A DNA stretch of 64,000 nt from Bacillota bacterium (lineage in GTDB: Bacteria; Bacillota; SHA-98; Ch115; JABLXJ01). The stretch spans positions 186,001 to 250,000 of the forward strand of contig JABLXJ010000001.1 in NCBI GenBank assembly GCA_013178125.1, read 5' to 3'. Below are positions 8,808 through 17,208 of this stretch, one piece after another. Made by a program: the position numbers and the translations under genes. Below the pieces are notes generated by a model that did no database searches, was not told the DNA's origin, and saw only the letters and a program-made list of their open reading frames with translations. The number at the start of each line of letters is the position of its first letter. The first letter of the stretch is position 1.

Positions 8808-9956
8808 ATGAACGTGGAGGAAAGGCCGAAGATCGCAATAGATGCAAGAGAGATGCTGGATTGGGCGACCGGAATCGGGAAGTATGTCCATAATTTACTT
8901 GATAGGCTTCCTGAACTCGATCCCACAATTGATTACTACTTTTTGAGAAACGGGAGACCTATCGACAATTTCAAGACCCGCACGCCTAATGCCCAGTTTG
9001 TTGTCTCCCCTGAGTACGCGGACGATCAGTGGGAACAGGGGTTTGTACCATCATTCTTGCAGTCCCACGAGATCGACTTGTTTCACAGCCCGAGAAGCGG
9101 GTTTGTAGCGTTTTGGCCGCCTGGCCGCCCTTATGTAGTTACTCTTCATGACCTCATTCCCCTGTTGTTCCCAGAGAAGTACTCGAGCGAATGGATCCAG
9201 CGTATCCGGGATAGGGTGCCAGACTATTTGGCCAGGGCCGAGAAGATTATCACGGTATCATATTCGGTCAAGAAGGATGTTCAGAGCCTGATCCCGGTAG
9301 AAGAGGACAAGTTTCAGGTGATCCATCAGGGAATCGAGGCGCATTACGGGCCGGTAGCGGAGGAGGTAGCGCGTCCCAGGCTAAGAGAGCGGTTCAAACT
9401 TGAGGGAAACTACATCTTCTATATCGGGGGGTTTAGCTTCAGAAAGAACGTTACGGGCCTGGTTAAAGCCTATTCTATTTTACCAGAGCACCTGAGGCAA
9501 GGCTACCGGCTGGTGATAGGGGGATACAGGACCGATGACTTCGACGAAGTAGTCAGGTGCGTTGAGGAGCTGGGGCTGCAAGAACGTGTCCTATTCACGG
9601 GGCGCTGTTCAGAAGTGGATATTCCATGCCTTTACAGCGGGGCCGCGTTATTTGTTTACCCTTCCCTGTATGAAGGGTTTGGTTTGCCGCCCCTCGAGGC
9701 AATGGCGTGTCGAACGCCGGTGATAACGTCCGACAGAGGGTCGCTACCCGAAATAGCTGGTAAAGGGGCCCTTATGGTGAATCCGTGCGACCATCGGCAA
9801 CTCTCGGAAGCCATGGCCAGGGTCCTAACTGATGAAGGCTTAAGGCGAGCCCTCATTGAAAAAGGCCTCGCTGTGGTCTCCCAGTTTTCTTGGGATAGGA
9901 ATGCACGTGAGACGCTCGAGGTCTACCGGGCCGTGCTGGGAAAACTGCGGACCTAA
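8808..9956 (+). CDS. GT4-family glycosyltransferase
   Basis: A 382-residue GT-B glycosyltransferase of family 4. It has the N-terminal IAIDAREMLDWATGIGKYV (conserved GIGRY-type motif for acceptor side), the C-domain opening FYIGGFSFRKNV, and the donor-binding block [20 protein letters not shown] with the E-x7-E pair intact, then GSLPEIAG. Such enzymes use nucleotide-sugar donors such as GDP-mannose. The gene faces a second, related GT4 gene 45 bases away (10002-11684 on the other strand); both share the opening [14 protein letters not shown], which suggests they arose by duplication. Likely cytoplasmic, extending the heptose-containing glycan. Confidence 0.88.
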   Translation: MNVEERPKIAIDAREMLDWATGIGKYVHNLLDRLPELDPTIDYYFLRNGRPIDNFKTRTPNAQFVVSPEYADDQWEQGFVPSFLQSHEIDLFHSPRSGFVAFWPPGRPYVVTLHDLIPLLFPEKYSSEWIQRIRDRVPDYLARAEKIITVSYSVKKDVQSLIPVEEDKFQVIHQGIEAHYGPVAEEVARPRLRERFKLEGNYIFYIGGFSFRKNVTGLVKAYSILPEHLRQGYRLVIGGYRTDDFDEVVRCVEELGLQERVLFTGRCSEVDIPCLYSGAALFVYPSLYEGFGLPPLEAMACRTPVITSDRGSLPEIAGKGALMVNPCDHRQLSEAMARVLTDEGLRRALIEKGLAVVSQFSWDRNARETLEVYRAVLGKLRT

Positions 9957-10001
9957 AAGGGTTATCATCGTTACTCGGGTGAAGCCTGCAGCGTTCGTAA
10001 A

Positions 10002-11684
10002 TCAGGCACAAGGGCCATTTGCATTTACCGCATTGTAGACCTCCAGGGTCTCCCTGGCACATTTCTCCCAGGAGAATCGTGAGGCCCTCCTGACCCCCCT
10101 TTCTATCAGCTCTTTTTGCAGGTAGTCCTTGGTTAATAGTTCGATAATGGCATCGCGTAGGTCATCCACCTGCTCCGGGTCCACGAGCAGTGCGGCATCA
10201 CCCACTATCTCAGGTAGGGACGAACGATTGGAGGCTATAACGGGCGTGCCGCACGCCATGGCTTCAAGGGGTGGGAGCCCGAGCCCCTCACATATGGAGG
10301 GATAAACAAGGAGGGTTGCTCCGTTATAAAGGTAAGGTAGTTCCTGATTCGGTACATAGCCCGTAATAAGCACCCTCTCTTGAACTTTCAGCTCACAAGC
10401 GAGCTTGAAGACCTCATCTGTATAGCCCGTCCTTTTGCCGACCAGGACGAGTGCGTAGGCCTCTTTTATATTCTCCGGCAACGCCGCGTATGCCCGCACC
10501 AAACCTGGGAGGTTGTTGTGGAAACTAAAGGCGCCGACAAATAAGATACAATCTTGCGATAGGGAAAACCGGTCGCGGAGCCATTTTTTGACCGCGCCTT
10601 CGGGTAAAACCTTGAAATGATTCTCTACACCGCCGTAAATCACCCGAAATTTCGCCTCAGGGAGGCCAAACATCATCATTGCGTCCTCTTTAATGTGTTT
10701 TGAAGTTGTAATGATAGCCCTGGCCCCCTTGAGGTATACGGGAAGGTTGGCCTCCATATGGTCTATAAACTCCGGGGGGTAGAATTTACGCGATTTTAAT
10801 GGAATTAGATCGTGGAGGGTAATTATATAGGGACAAAAAGGGGCTTCTCTGAAGGTTGCAAGCCCGTTGCGGGTGTTGTGAAAAAGGGTGACCTTGTGCT
10901 TTAGCAGGAATTGGGTCAATAGATGGGACTCCCAGAGGTCATCTCTGTACTTACCGGAATAGGCGAACAAGACATTTGAATGATCAGGGAATCCATATGG
11001 GGGTAAATCAGCTCTGAGGAGATAGTAGAGTGTTTCCGTATTAAGTGCCGCCATATATCTGATGAGATTATGCGTATACCGTCCGATCTCGCTCACACGG
11101 TCAAGGAGCTCCCGCGCGTCGATGGCAATACTTCTTCTGTATGAATCATGCCTGCGGACCTTCTTTGATGGCTCGTTTAACACCCTTATTTCAACTATGG
11201 GGGTTTTGACGAAAGCAACATTGTCGATCCACAACGTCCCTGTATCATGCATGCCCACCTGAAGGGTGACCCCTGAGACTCCGTCAGGTATATCAACGAG
11301 GCCGGCATATTGCTTCATTTCTTTACCTGCGCTAATGAATTTTAAATGATGCCAGCCAATCCAGTTGCCAGCAGGATCCCAGAAATGGGCCATTATTCTA
11401 AGGTGCTTACCGGGCTGATCCGATTTGATTTCAGCGCTTGCTTCCCACCTCTCGCCTGGCTCTACGCGGACGGTATAGTCTTTGGTTTGTATTATGCCGA
11501 CTGCAGTCCCCATAAATGTTGGATTGATGAGTTTAATCGACCTGGTCCCGTCAGATGGATGCTCTGTTGAATAAATCAGAGTCGTTCTCTCATCTCCATA
11601 GCCAGCATCCTGCCATCCTTCAGGCCATAGATTTCTTTGGCCCACCCGCTCGAAGCTGTGGTTGAAGACCCGGTTCTCAGTCAA
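10002..11684 (-). CDS. GT4-family glycosyltransferase with N-terminal carbohydrate-binding-like module
   Basis: A 560-residue protein. Residues about 1-165 form a beta-sandwich resembling CBM4/9-type galactose-binding-like modules: [12 protein letters not shown], then [10 protein letters not shown] and [12 protein letters not shown] near the end. There is no signal peptide. Residues about 185-556 are a complete GT4 domain: [33 protein letters not shown], and [20 protein letters not shown] with the E-x7-E pair, followed by [16 protein letters not shown]. Carbohydrate-binding modules are usually found on secreted hydrolases; their presence on a cytoplasmic transferase suggests acceptor-glycan binding. 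It is convergent with the paralogous gene at 8808. Confidence 0.85.
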   Translation of the reverse strand: MTENRVFNHSFERVGQRNLWPEGWQDAGYGDERTTLIYSTEHPSDGTRSIKLINPTFMGTAVGIIQTKDYTVRVEPGERWEASAEIKSDQPGKHLRIMAHFWDPAGNWIGWHHLKFISAGKEMKQYAGLVDIPDGVSGVTLQVGMHDTGTLWIDNVAFVKTPIVEIRVLNEPSKKVRRHDSYRRSIAIDARELLDRVSEIGRYTHNLIRYMAALNTETLYYLLRADLPPYGFPDHSNVLFAYSGKYRDDLWESHLLTQFLLKHKVTLFHNTRNGLATFREAPFCPYIITLHDLIPLKSRKFYPPEFIDHMEANLPVYLKGARAIITTSKHIKEDAMMMFGLPEAKFRVIYGGVENHFKVLPEGAVKKWLRDRFSLSQDCILFVGAFSFHNNLPGLVRAYAALPENIKEAYALVLVGKRTGYTDEVFKLACELKVQERVLITGYVPNQELPYLYNGATLLVYPSICEGLGLPPLEAMACGTPVIASNRSSLPEIVGDAALLVDPEQVDDLRDAIIELLTKDYLQKELIERGVRRASRFSWEKCARETLEVYNAVNANGPCA

Positions 11685-11859
11685 CGCTGCTGCCCCCTTC
11701 CATATTTGGTATGATGCTGGAAACCTGGCTTTAGTATCTCTTTATCATCTTATTTTCGATTTCTCAAGATGATATTGTCCAGACAGTCTCTTCTTTTCAG
11801 TTTCTTTTGGGGATCCTTTTTGCAGACCCTTTGACCCTTTTTGCGACCCTTTTGCGACC

Positions 11860-11888
11860 TTGACAAACACCTGTTCGCGTGCTATTAT
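11860..11888 (+). promoter_or_regulatory. Sigma-A promoter for rnpB
   Basis: TTGACA at 11860-11865 and TATTAT at 11883-11888 with the ideal 17-base spacer. Transcription should start near 11895, about 44 bases before the RNase P RNA body. A hairpin AATCCCAC/GTGGGATT (11891-11898 with 11910-11917) spans the predicted start region. Confidence 0.85.
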
Positions 11889-11938
11889 GAAATCCCACGG
11901 CTTACGCTGGTGGGATTAGCTTTTGTCGTATCCCAATT

Positions 11939-12309
11939 GGCAACCAGGCCAGGTGGCCGCGGGCGCCACACAGAGCGCCTGAGGAAAGTCCGAGCTCCGC
12001 AGGGCAGGGTGCTGGGTAACACCCAGTGGGGGCGACCCCAAGGAAAGTGCAACAGAAATCAAACCGCCTTGCTGGATTGCGGGTGTGCAACCTGGAGTCC
12101 GGCAAGGTAAGGGTGAAACGGCGCGGCAAGAGCGCACCGGCGGCCAGGCGACTGGCCGGCCAGGCAAACCCCACCTGGAGCAAGACCGAATAGGAGGGAG
12201 ATAGAGTGGCCCGCTCTTCCCTCGGGTAAGGTCGCTGGAGGCGCAGGGCAACCTGCGTCCAAGATAGATGGCCACCCTCGACAGAACTCGGCTTACAGGC
12301 CTGGTTGCC
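11939..12309 (+). ncRNA. rnpB: RNase P RNA, bacterial class A
   Basis: The catalytic RNA that removes 5' leaders from tRNA precursors. The P1 helix is perfect: GGCAACCAGGCC at 11939-11950 pairs with GGCCTGGTTGCC at 12298-12309. The conserved core elements are present: GAGGAAAGTCCG near 11981, ACAGAAA near 12053, and GACAGAACTCGGCTTA near 12280. Length is about 371 bases. The overall layout fits the ancestral A type rather than the Bacillus B type, which points to a clostridial-like or deep-branching Bacillota lineage. Confidence 0.97.
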
Positions 12310-12450
12310 AGTGTTTCCCTTCAGGAATCTTGATCATCATTTCCCCATATTCTCCCCATTGTGATACCCTCATTGCCTCTTACGCGGCGCCTTCACGGCA
12401 TTTGCACAGGGCCGGTAGCAATTTTCACTTTCTCCGCATAGTTTGTAGCG

Positions 12451-12475
12451 TGATCCATGATATCAATGATCCATG
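12451..12475. repeat. Direct repeat upstream of the hypothetical gene
   Basis: TGATCCATG occurs at 12451-12459 and again at 12467-12475, 16 bases apart, 60 bases before the start codon at 12535. Spacing of about one and a half helical turns could suit a regulator. The rest of the 225-base gap after rnpB shows nothing I can assign. Confidence 0.4.
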
Positions 12476-12534
12476 GTACAAATCTGGATTTGGCTATAGA
12501 CCGTGATGGACCACGAACAAAGGGGTGATCAACC

Positions 12535-13521
12535 ATGATATACAATAATCTTCAGCTTGAAAGCCGTTTGACTGAGATTCTGCCACTTAACCCGTGCACG
12601 GGTGATAAGCTTCATATATCGCGCGTCATAACGGATATCTCACAAGTGCGTCAAGACGAGATCATTGTGCACCCATCCGTGGAGGTTGAACCGACCTTCG
12701 CCGATGTTGATGGCAAGTTGCCCTCCAAAGATGAGATGTCGATGTATAGATGGTACGAGGCCCATAACTGGAAGCTCTTCTTTGAAGCGACCCATGGTAG
12801 TGAATTCAGTCGCGGTTTGGTGATTATGCTGGCCTACTATCGCGATGTGGAGTATATATACAGGGCGATGGTGCCCTGGGTTGGAAACGGCGCTTTTTGG
12901 AATATATCGCCACAGTATCTTCTTATGGACCTGGAGGCAGGTCCCGTAGTATTTGAGATGGCCAAGGGATTCATAATTTACGCCAGGTATCGCCTGGGGT
13001 ATAAGATGTACATCGAGGAAGCCTTTTATTTCGATGAAGGCGGGAACTTCATCCCTTATATCTACTATACAGGCTCAAGGCGCCTCGACTACATTCCGAT
13101 ATATGTGGATTTTGATATTAATGGCCCGAGCGACGACTCCGCCGTCGTATACGATCCCCGGGCCCTAAGAGCCTGGAATCAGGCCGTCTGCGAATTTGGG
13201 TACGCTGAGACGGCCACAGGTATCCCGGCGTCCGATGACCTTGATCATCGACTCATGAATGTGCTTTTGTTTAACCAGGAATCGGGATTGGCTTGGGTTC
13301 AGACTTATTTGAACGTCCGGGATAATCCCAGTCAATATGTGGCCCTTTGGAGGACCTATGATGTCATGAGACACCCGCGAATGAACATAGCTGGCGGCAA
13401 TATAGTTCGCAAGGATATCGTATACGTCTATGTAATTCGAAGGGCTCAAACAGGCCTTTACGGTCCCCGGTTTATCATGAGAAGGGAACTTGAAAAGACA
13501 TGGGAACAGACCCTAGTATGA
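12535..13521 (+). CDS. Hypothetical protein preceding the gas-vesicle cluster
   Basis: A 328-residue soluble protein without signal peptide or membrane segments. It is rich in aromatic residues, particularly Tyr, Trp and Phe in alternating strand-like stretches (YKMYIEEAFYFDEGGNFIPY, RLDYIPIYVDFDINGPSDDS). The run of beta strands ending in a DFDING-type sequence is faintly reminiscent of the copper amine oxidase catalytic fold, but I see no topaquinone TNYD/E motif or clear histidine ligands, so I do not assign that function. It is followed by a probable terminator, so it may be transcribed apart from gvpN. Codon use looks like that of its neighbours. Function unknown. Confidence 0.65.
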   Translation: MIYNNLQLESRLTEILPLNPCTGDKLHISRVITDISQVRQDEIIVHPSVEVEPTFADVDGKLPSKDEMSMYRWYEAHNWKLFFEATHGSEFSRGLVIMLAYYRDVEYIYRAMVPWVGNGAFWNISPQYLLMDLEAGPVVFEMAKGFIIYARYRLGYKMYIEEAFYFDEGGNFIPYIYYTGSRRLDYIPIYVDFDINGPSDDSAVVYDPRALRAWNQAVCEFGYAETATGIPASDDLDHRLMNVLLFNQESGLAWVQTYLNVRDNPSQYVALWRTYDVMRHPRMNIAGGNIVRKDIVYVYVIRRAQTGLYGPRFIMRRELEKTWEQTLV

Positions 13522-13584
13522 AGTAGATTTCCATAGTAAGCTGGACCCGTGAATCGGATATAGACCGGAGCAAGATGCCGGAGT

Positions 13585-13627
13585 CAGGGGCGGTTAGGCA
13601 CGGTCAGCCTTATCGTCCCTGTTTTTT
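13585..13627 (+). terminator. Probable terminator after the hypothetical gene
   Basis: CAGGG at 13585-13589 pairs with CCCTG ending at 13621 around an imperfect inner stem (AGGC/GCCT), followed by six T residues. The stem is interrupted, but the T run is strong. Confidence 0.55.
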
Positions 13628-13767
13628 CACAACATTCATGCTTCTTCCCCCTTCAGTTCGAGATCTTTGGAGACTGGATGACAGCGTAACATTTCATTAA
13701 TCCATTGAATAGTATGGATACAGGTTGAAGCAGAAAACCACGCTAAACTGGGACCGAAGGATGGGTG

Positions 13768-14685
13768 ATGGTTGTGATTGACGAAGCAACATTGTTTCTT
13801 GAGGCCAGGTCGCCGCAGGGCTTCGTTGAGACACCGTATTTAAGAGAGCTTGTTGAGAGGGCTCTATTGTACATTAAAGCTGGTTTCCCTGTCCACTTTC
13901 GGGGCGGGGCGGGCACAGGCAAGACAACTCTTGCTCTTCATATTGCCGCGAAGCTTGGCCGGCCTATTGTCCTCATTTACGGGAACGACGAATACAATGT
14001 ATCTGATCTCATAGGTGGCTATTTTGGATATAAAAAAAAGACCATCATTGATAATTACGTACATACAGTGCATAAAACAGAGGAGGATGCCGTAAGGAGA
14101 TGGGTTGACCAGAGGTTGACAACAGCCTGTAGATACGGGTACACGCTTGTCTATGATGAATTCACGCGATCTAGGCCGGAAACGAACAACGTCTTACTAT
14201 CTATCCTCGAAGAAAGGATACTCGATTTGCCCATCCCAAGGGGAGGGGATAGGTACCTGCAGGTTGACCCGAACTTCGCTGCAATATTCACCAGCAACCC
14301 CCAGGAGTATGTTGGAGTTCATAAAAGCCAGGACGCGCTGGAGGATAGAATGATCACAATCGATCTTGATTATTTTGACCTGGAGACGGAGATAGCGATA
14401 ACAAGATCCAAGTCTGGAATCTCCCGGGAGGGCGCGGAGAAGATTGTAACGCTTGTCAGGGCTTTACGAGATGTTGCCGAGAGCGAGGCGAAACCCACGA
14501 TCCGGGCCCCTATAATGATTGCAAAAGCCACAAAATCCAGGAAAGCGCGGGTTTCTGTGGAAGATGGACAGTTTGTCAGGATCTGCATGGATATCCTATC
14601 ATCGGCCATGTTGAGGGGTGCGGCCTCACCTGCTGTCGAAAGGGTCAGGTCCATGATAGGCGACTCCATCTCGAAGTACTGCTGA
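13768..14685 (+). CDS. gvpN: Gas vesicle ATPase GvpN
   Basis: GvpN is a MoxR-like AAA+ ATPase needed for enlarging and maturing gas vesicles. The 305-residue protein has Walker A GGAGTGKTT at residues 46-54, GNDEYNVSDLIGGYFGY characteristic of GvpN, Walker B LVYDEFTRSRPETNN and sensor-1 FTSNPQEYVG. The C-terminal helical part ends with a long acidic/basic helix. I start at ATG 13768; a GTG at 13765 is directly in front. It is the first canonical gvp gene; a 244-base gap with a terminator separates it from the upstream hypothetical, so a promoter probably lies at about 13630-13760, though I could not fix it. Confidence 0.95.
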   Translation: MVVIDEATLFLEARSPQGFVETPYLRELVERALLYIKAGFPVHFRGGAGTGKTTLALHIAAKLGRPIVLIYGNDEYNVSDLIGGYFGYKKKTIIDNYVHTVHKTEEDAVRRWVDQRLTTACRYGYTLVYDEFTRSRPETNNVLLSILEERILDLPIPRGGDRYLQVDPNFAAIFTSNPQEYVGVHKSQDALEDRMITIDLDYFDLETEIAITRSKSGISREGAEKIVTLVRALRDVAESEAKPTIRAPIMIAKATKSRKARVSVEDGQFVRICMDILSSAMLRGAASPAVERVRSMIGDSISKYC

Positions 14686-14740
14686 TGGGGCGATCCTGGG
14701 TTGACCCAATCCTCAAGATCTGAGCACGGGGGCGACGTCA

Positions 14741-15295
14741 ATGGTTAAAAAGGATAGCAATAATGGTAACGAGGGCGGGCCTATTGATGATATCGGCTCT
14801 CTATTAGGTAATTTAGGGCTGAGCGGGATATTCAGGGGCTTGGGCAATTTCGTTGACCTGATTTCCAGGATGGTCGAAGATGGGACCCAAGAGATATCGC
14901 AATCAGGAGAGATCAAAGGGTCGGGCAGGTTGAAGAACTTGAGGGGTGTCTATGGTTTCTCCGTAAAGCTCGGGCAGGGCGGCTTGCCGAAGATCAACGA
15001 CTTTGGAAACATCCGTAGGAAGAAGGGCGGGCCTATCATAGACAGTGTGCGAGAGCCCCTCGTAGATGTTTTTAATGAAGCTGGTTATGTGCTCGTCGTC
15101 GCTGAGATGCCTGGAGTGCACGAAAACGAGATCACTGTAAAACTCGAAGGAGACATTCTGATCATATCCGCTGAGAATGCGTCGCATAAATATTATCGCG
15201 AAATCCTTCTTCCGGCCTCTGTAGCCTGGGATAAGAGGCAGATCTTGTACAAAGATGGCATATTGGAGGTCAGGTTGGACAAGATGCGCGCTTGA
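14741..15295 (+). CDS. gvpH: GvpH-like Hsp20-family gas vesicle protein
   Basis: A 184-residue protein with a Gly-rich N-terminal region (GSLLGNLGLSGIFRGLGNF) and a GRLKNLRGVYGFSVKLG stretch like that of haloarchaeal GvpH, then an alpha-crystallin domain at about 105-180: LVDVFNEAGYVLVVAEMPGV, IISAENASHKY and ILEVRL. GvpH-type small heat-shock proteins stabilise vesicle proteins such as GvpM and GvpA before assembly. The ATG lies 55 bases after gvpN and its stop overlaps the next open frame. Assignment to Hsp20 is firm; calling it GvpH rests on context and the N-terminal motif. Confidence 0.85.
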   Translation: MVKKDSNNGNEGGPIDDIGSLLGNLGLSGIFRGLGNFVDLISRMVEDGTQEISQSGEIKGSGRLKNLRGVYGFSVKLGQGGLPKINDFGNIRRKKGGPIIDSVREPLVDVFNEAGYVLVVAEMPGVHENEITVKLEGDILIISAENASHKYYREILLPASVAWDKRQILYKDGILEVRLDKMRA

Positions 15296-15333
15296 TCCTC
15301 CATTGGATCCGAAAGTCTAACGGGAGCAAAGGA

Positions 15334-15594
15334 ATGATGCAGGTGCTTTTGGATGGGCTTGATGATGTATTATTCTTCCCGATAAATGGTTTCATAACCA
15401 TTCTCGAGGAGTTATATAAATATGCCGAGAACGAGCTGTATGATGAATCGAGGATCCGTCAAGAGCTTGTAAACCTGCACTTCAGGCATGAGGCTGGAGA
15501 GGTTGAAGAAGATTACTACAAGGAACGCCAATCGGTGCTGCTCAAGCGGCTGAATGCGGCCAGAGAATATCACTCCAAGATCAGGGGAAAGTAG
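15334..15594 (+). CDS. gvpG: Gas vesicle protein GvpG
   Basis: A small acidic, helical protein of about 86 residues. The pattern LEELYKYAENELYDESRIRQEL, shown here in parts as FPINGFITILEELYKYAE and ELYDESRIRQELVNLH, and the ending EAGEVEEDYYKERQ match GvpG, which binds GvpF/L-type proteins in the assembly complex. The open frame extends upstream to a TTG at 15292, but the ATG pair at 15334/15337 follows GGGAGCAAAGG and gives the normal length. It lies between gvpH and the gvpJ-like gene with short spacings, so it is part of one operon. Confidence 0.87.
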   Translation: MMQVLLDGLDDVLFFPINGFITILEELYKYAENELYDESRIRQELVNLHFRHEAGEVEEDYYKERQSVLLKRLNAAREYHSKIRGK

Positions 15595-15605
15595 GTGTCT
15601 TTGCT

Positions 15606-15977
15606 GTGCCACAGCTGAGCAGAGAGCGCGGTTCTTCTCTTGCGGACGTGGTGGATATCATCCTCGATAAAGGGCTTGTCATCAATGCAGATATTGTCGT
15701 ATCGGTTTCTGGGGTTGAATTACTAGGGATAAAGATAAGGGCAGCCCTGGCATCTTTTGAGACGGCGGCGAAATATGGCCTGGAATTTCCCTCCGGCACG
15801 AATCTGGAGACCGCAGCCTGGAAGGAAGTTGGAGTGGACTGGGAGACCTGCCCACAGTGCGGGAAAAGGGTGGCTACAAAAGAGCTTCTTGAAGCCGAGT
15901 GCCCGTGGTGCGGCTGGGTGAGCGCCAGGGCGAAGAAGGCCCGGTTGGAAAGGCCTATTGCGGCCTATAGTCCATAG
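15606..15977 (+). CDS. gvpJ: GvpJ-like GvpA-family protein with C-terminal zinc ribbon
   Basis: Residues about 10-60 are a GvpA/J-family structural domain: SLADVVDIILDKGLVINADI, VSGVELLGIKIRAALASFET. GvpJ proteins are minor shell proteins that help nucleate gas vesicles. After a linker the protein ends in a rubredoxin-like zinc ribbon with four cysteines, CPQC at 82-85 and CPWC at 99-102, then a basic tail ARAKKARLER. GvpJ normally ends in a short acidic or variable tail; a zinc ribbon is not something I know from this family. The start is GTG at 15606, with AGGTG just upstream. Probably a membrane- or nucleic-acid-independent adaptor surface; that is inference. Confidence 0.88.
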   Translation: MPQLSRERGSSLADVVDIILDKGLVINADIVVSVSGVELLGIKIRAALASFETAAKYGLEFPSGTNLETAAWKEVGVDWETCPQCGKRVATKELLEAECPWCGWVSARAKKARLERPIAAYSP

Positions 15978-16093
15978 CCCTTTGCGATTCATAGATTATA
16001 GGTTATGTAAACTATTAATATTACCAATACTAACGAATCGATGGAAATCGATGAAGGATCGCGACTCAGGGCTGACGGGAGCGTTCCTGGATT

Positions 16094-16303
16094 ATGGAAC
16101 CAACGAGGGATAGGAAAACTACCATCAATGATCTGCTGGATCGTATCCTGGAGAAAGGGGTTGTTTTAAACCTGGACCTGATCATCGGTCTTGCCGATAT
16201 CCCGCTTGTCGCGATCAATTTGCGCGCAGCGATAGCAAGCGTTGAAACCATGGCCCGCTATGGCATCATGAATGTTCTGGATGGGGATTTGATCAGGCGG
16301 TGA
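16094..16303 (+). CDS. Small GvpA/J/M-family gas vesicle protein
   Basis: A 69-residue GvpA-superfamily protein: INDLLDRILEKGVVLNLDLI followed by IPLVAINLRAAIASVETMAR, the two helices and beta turn of the GvpA fold. It lacks the strict GvpA sequence found at 18139 and more closely resembles GvpJ, GvpM or GvpS, the minor proteins that seed or cap the vesicle. It is separated by 116 bases from the zinc-ribbon GvpJ and by 6 bases from gvpK. The ribosome site upstream is weak, consistent with low expression of a minor component. Confidence 0.85.
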   Translation: MEPTRDRKTTINDLLDRILEKGVVLNLDLIIGLADIPLVAINLRAAIASVETMARYGIMNVLDGDLIRR

Positions 16304-16309
16304 AGTAAG

Positions 16310-16618
16310 TTGATTGATATCAACAAAGACGATCTCAAACAGGGCCTCCTGGGCCTGGTTATGGCGTTAGTTGAGATCATAAAGGAGGTCGTGGAAACCC
16401 AGGCCATTAAGAGAATGGAGTCCGGAGCGCTGACGGAGAGAGAGATCGAGAGGCTGGGTGAGGCTTTGTTGGATCTCGACGAGGCCATTAATAAAATCAA
16501 GAGTGATAACAACATCCACGATACGGTACAGAGCGTGAGGGATGGGTTAGATAACCTGGTGGATGATGTTTTGGATAAGATGATAAACCCTGAACGATGG
16601 GCTGAGGATGTCGAATAA
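16310..16618 (+). CDS. gvpK: Gas vesicle protein GvpK
   Basis: A 102-residue protein with the GvpK signature: DDLKQGLLGLVMALVEIIKE at the N-terminus, then RMESGALTEREIERLGEALL. GvpK is required for gas-vesicle formation, probably as a minor assembly factor. The likely start is TTG at 16310, six bases after the preceding stop; no ATG is available nearby. Its stop codon overlaps the start of the next gene (TAATG), showing tight coupling. Confidence 0.93.
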   Translation: MIDINKDDLKQGLLGLVMALVEIIKEVVETQAIKRMESGALTEREIERLGEALLDLDEAINKIKSDNNIHDTVQSVRDGLDNLVDDVLDKMINPERWAEDVE

Positions 16619-17208
16619 TGCTCGGATGCGAGAGGTTAAAGCGATTTTTTGAGGCCCTTGATTGCAAGGATAGAGCAATCCTTTTGAGCATGTATTTCTC
16701 CAGGCACTGCACTATTGAGGAGCTAAATGAAATATCGCGGCCCTGGTCCCATATGGAGATACTAACCAGAATTAGACAAAATATCAATGGTGCTGCCCAG
16801 GATTCCCTGGGATATCCCGCCTTGGTCTTCGAGCAATCAAAACTGGACCCTTATCAGGGCCGGCAGGTCACGTTTTCATGGTGGCTTTCGGAAGAATTCA
16901 CGCGAGCGTGCGAAGATCATTTTAATTGCGAATATGAGCCGGAGATTTATGTCGAGGGAGGCTTTTTAAAGATCGTTGTTATCTTATCCCGATGGGCAGG
17001 CGGGATGGTCAAGGTCGAGGTGATGGATCGACAGTTGCTCATCCTGAATGGCCCGGACGGCTTTGAGGCTCGACAAAGCGTTCGACTCCCGTGGCCCCTT
17101 GATATTACTAGGGCCAAGATCGTGGCGAGGAACGGCACGCTGGTGTTGACCTTGGGAGCGACAAGAGGAGGGGGAGCGAGTGGGCGATCTTGTTCAGTCC
17201 CCTGGTGA
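16618..17208 (+). CDS. Divergent Hsp20/alpha-crystallin-like protein of the gas-vesicle cluster
   Basis: A 196-residue protein. The first about 100 residues are a helical region with no family I recognise (ERLKRFFEALDCKDRAILLS). Residues about 108-185 form a beta-sandwich resembling an alpha-crystallin/CS domain: FLKIVVILSRWAGGMVKVEV, LLILNG and a final GTLVLTLG, the usual I/V-x-I/V type ending of Hsp20 strands. This is the second Hsp20-like protein in the cluster. It starts in the gvpK stop codon and overlaps the following gvpF/L gene by 29 bases, so translation is likely coupled. A chaperone role in vesicle assembly is inferred from context. Confidence 0.65.
   Translation: MLGCERLKRFFEALDCKDRAILLSMYFSRHCTIEELNEISRPWSHMEILTRIRQNINGAAQDSLGYPALVFEQSKLDPYQGRQVTFSWWLSEEFTRACEDHFNCEYEPEIYVEGGFLKIVVILSRWAGGMVKVEVMDRQLLILNGPDGFEARQSVRLPWPLDITRAKIVARNGTLVLTLGATRGGGASGRSCSVPW

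Noticed and set aside
11891-11917. Hairpin AATCCCAC/GTGGGATT followed by AGCTTTT read as a terminator
   Set aside because: It overlaps the predicted rnpB start site directly downstream of a perfect promoter, so it is unlikely to end an upstream plus-strand transcript; the gene upstream is on the minus strand.
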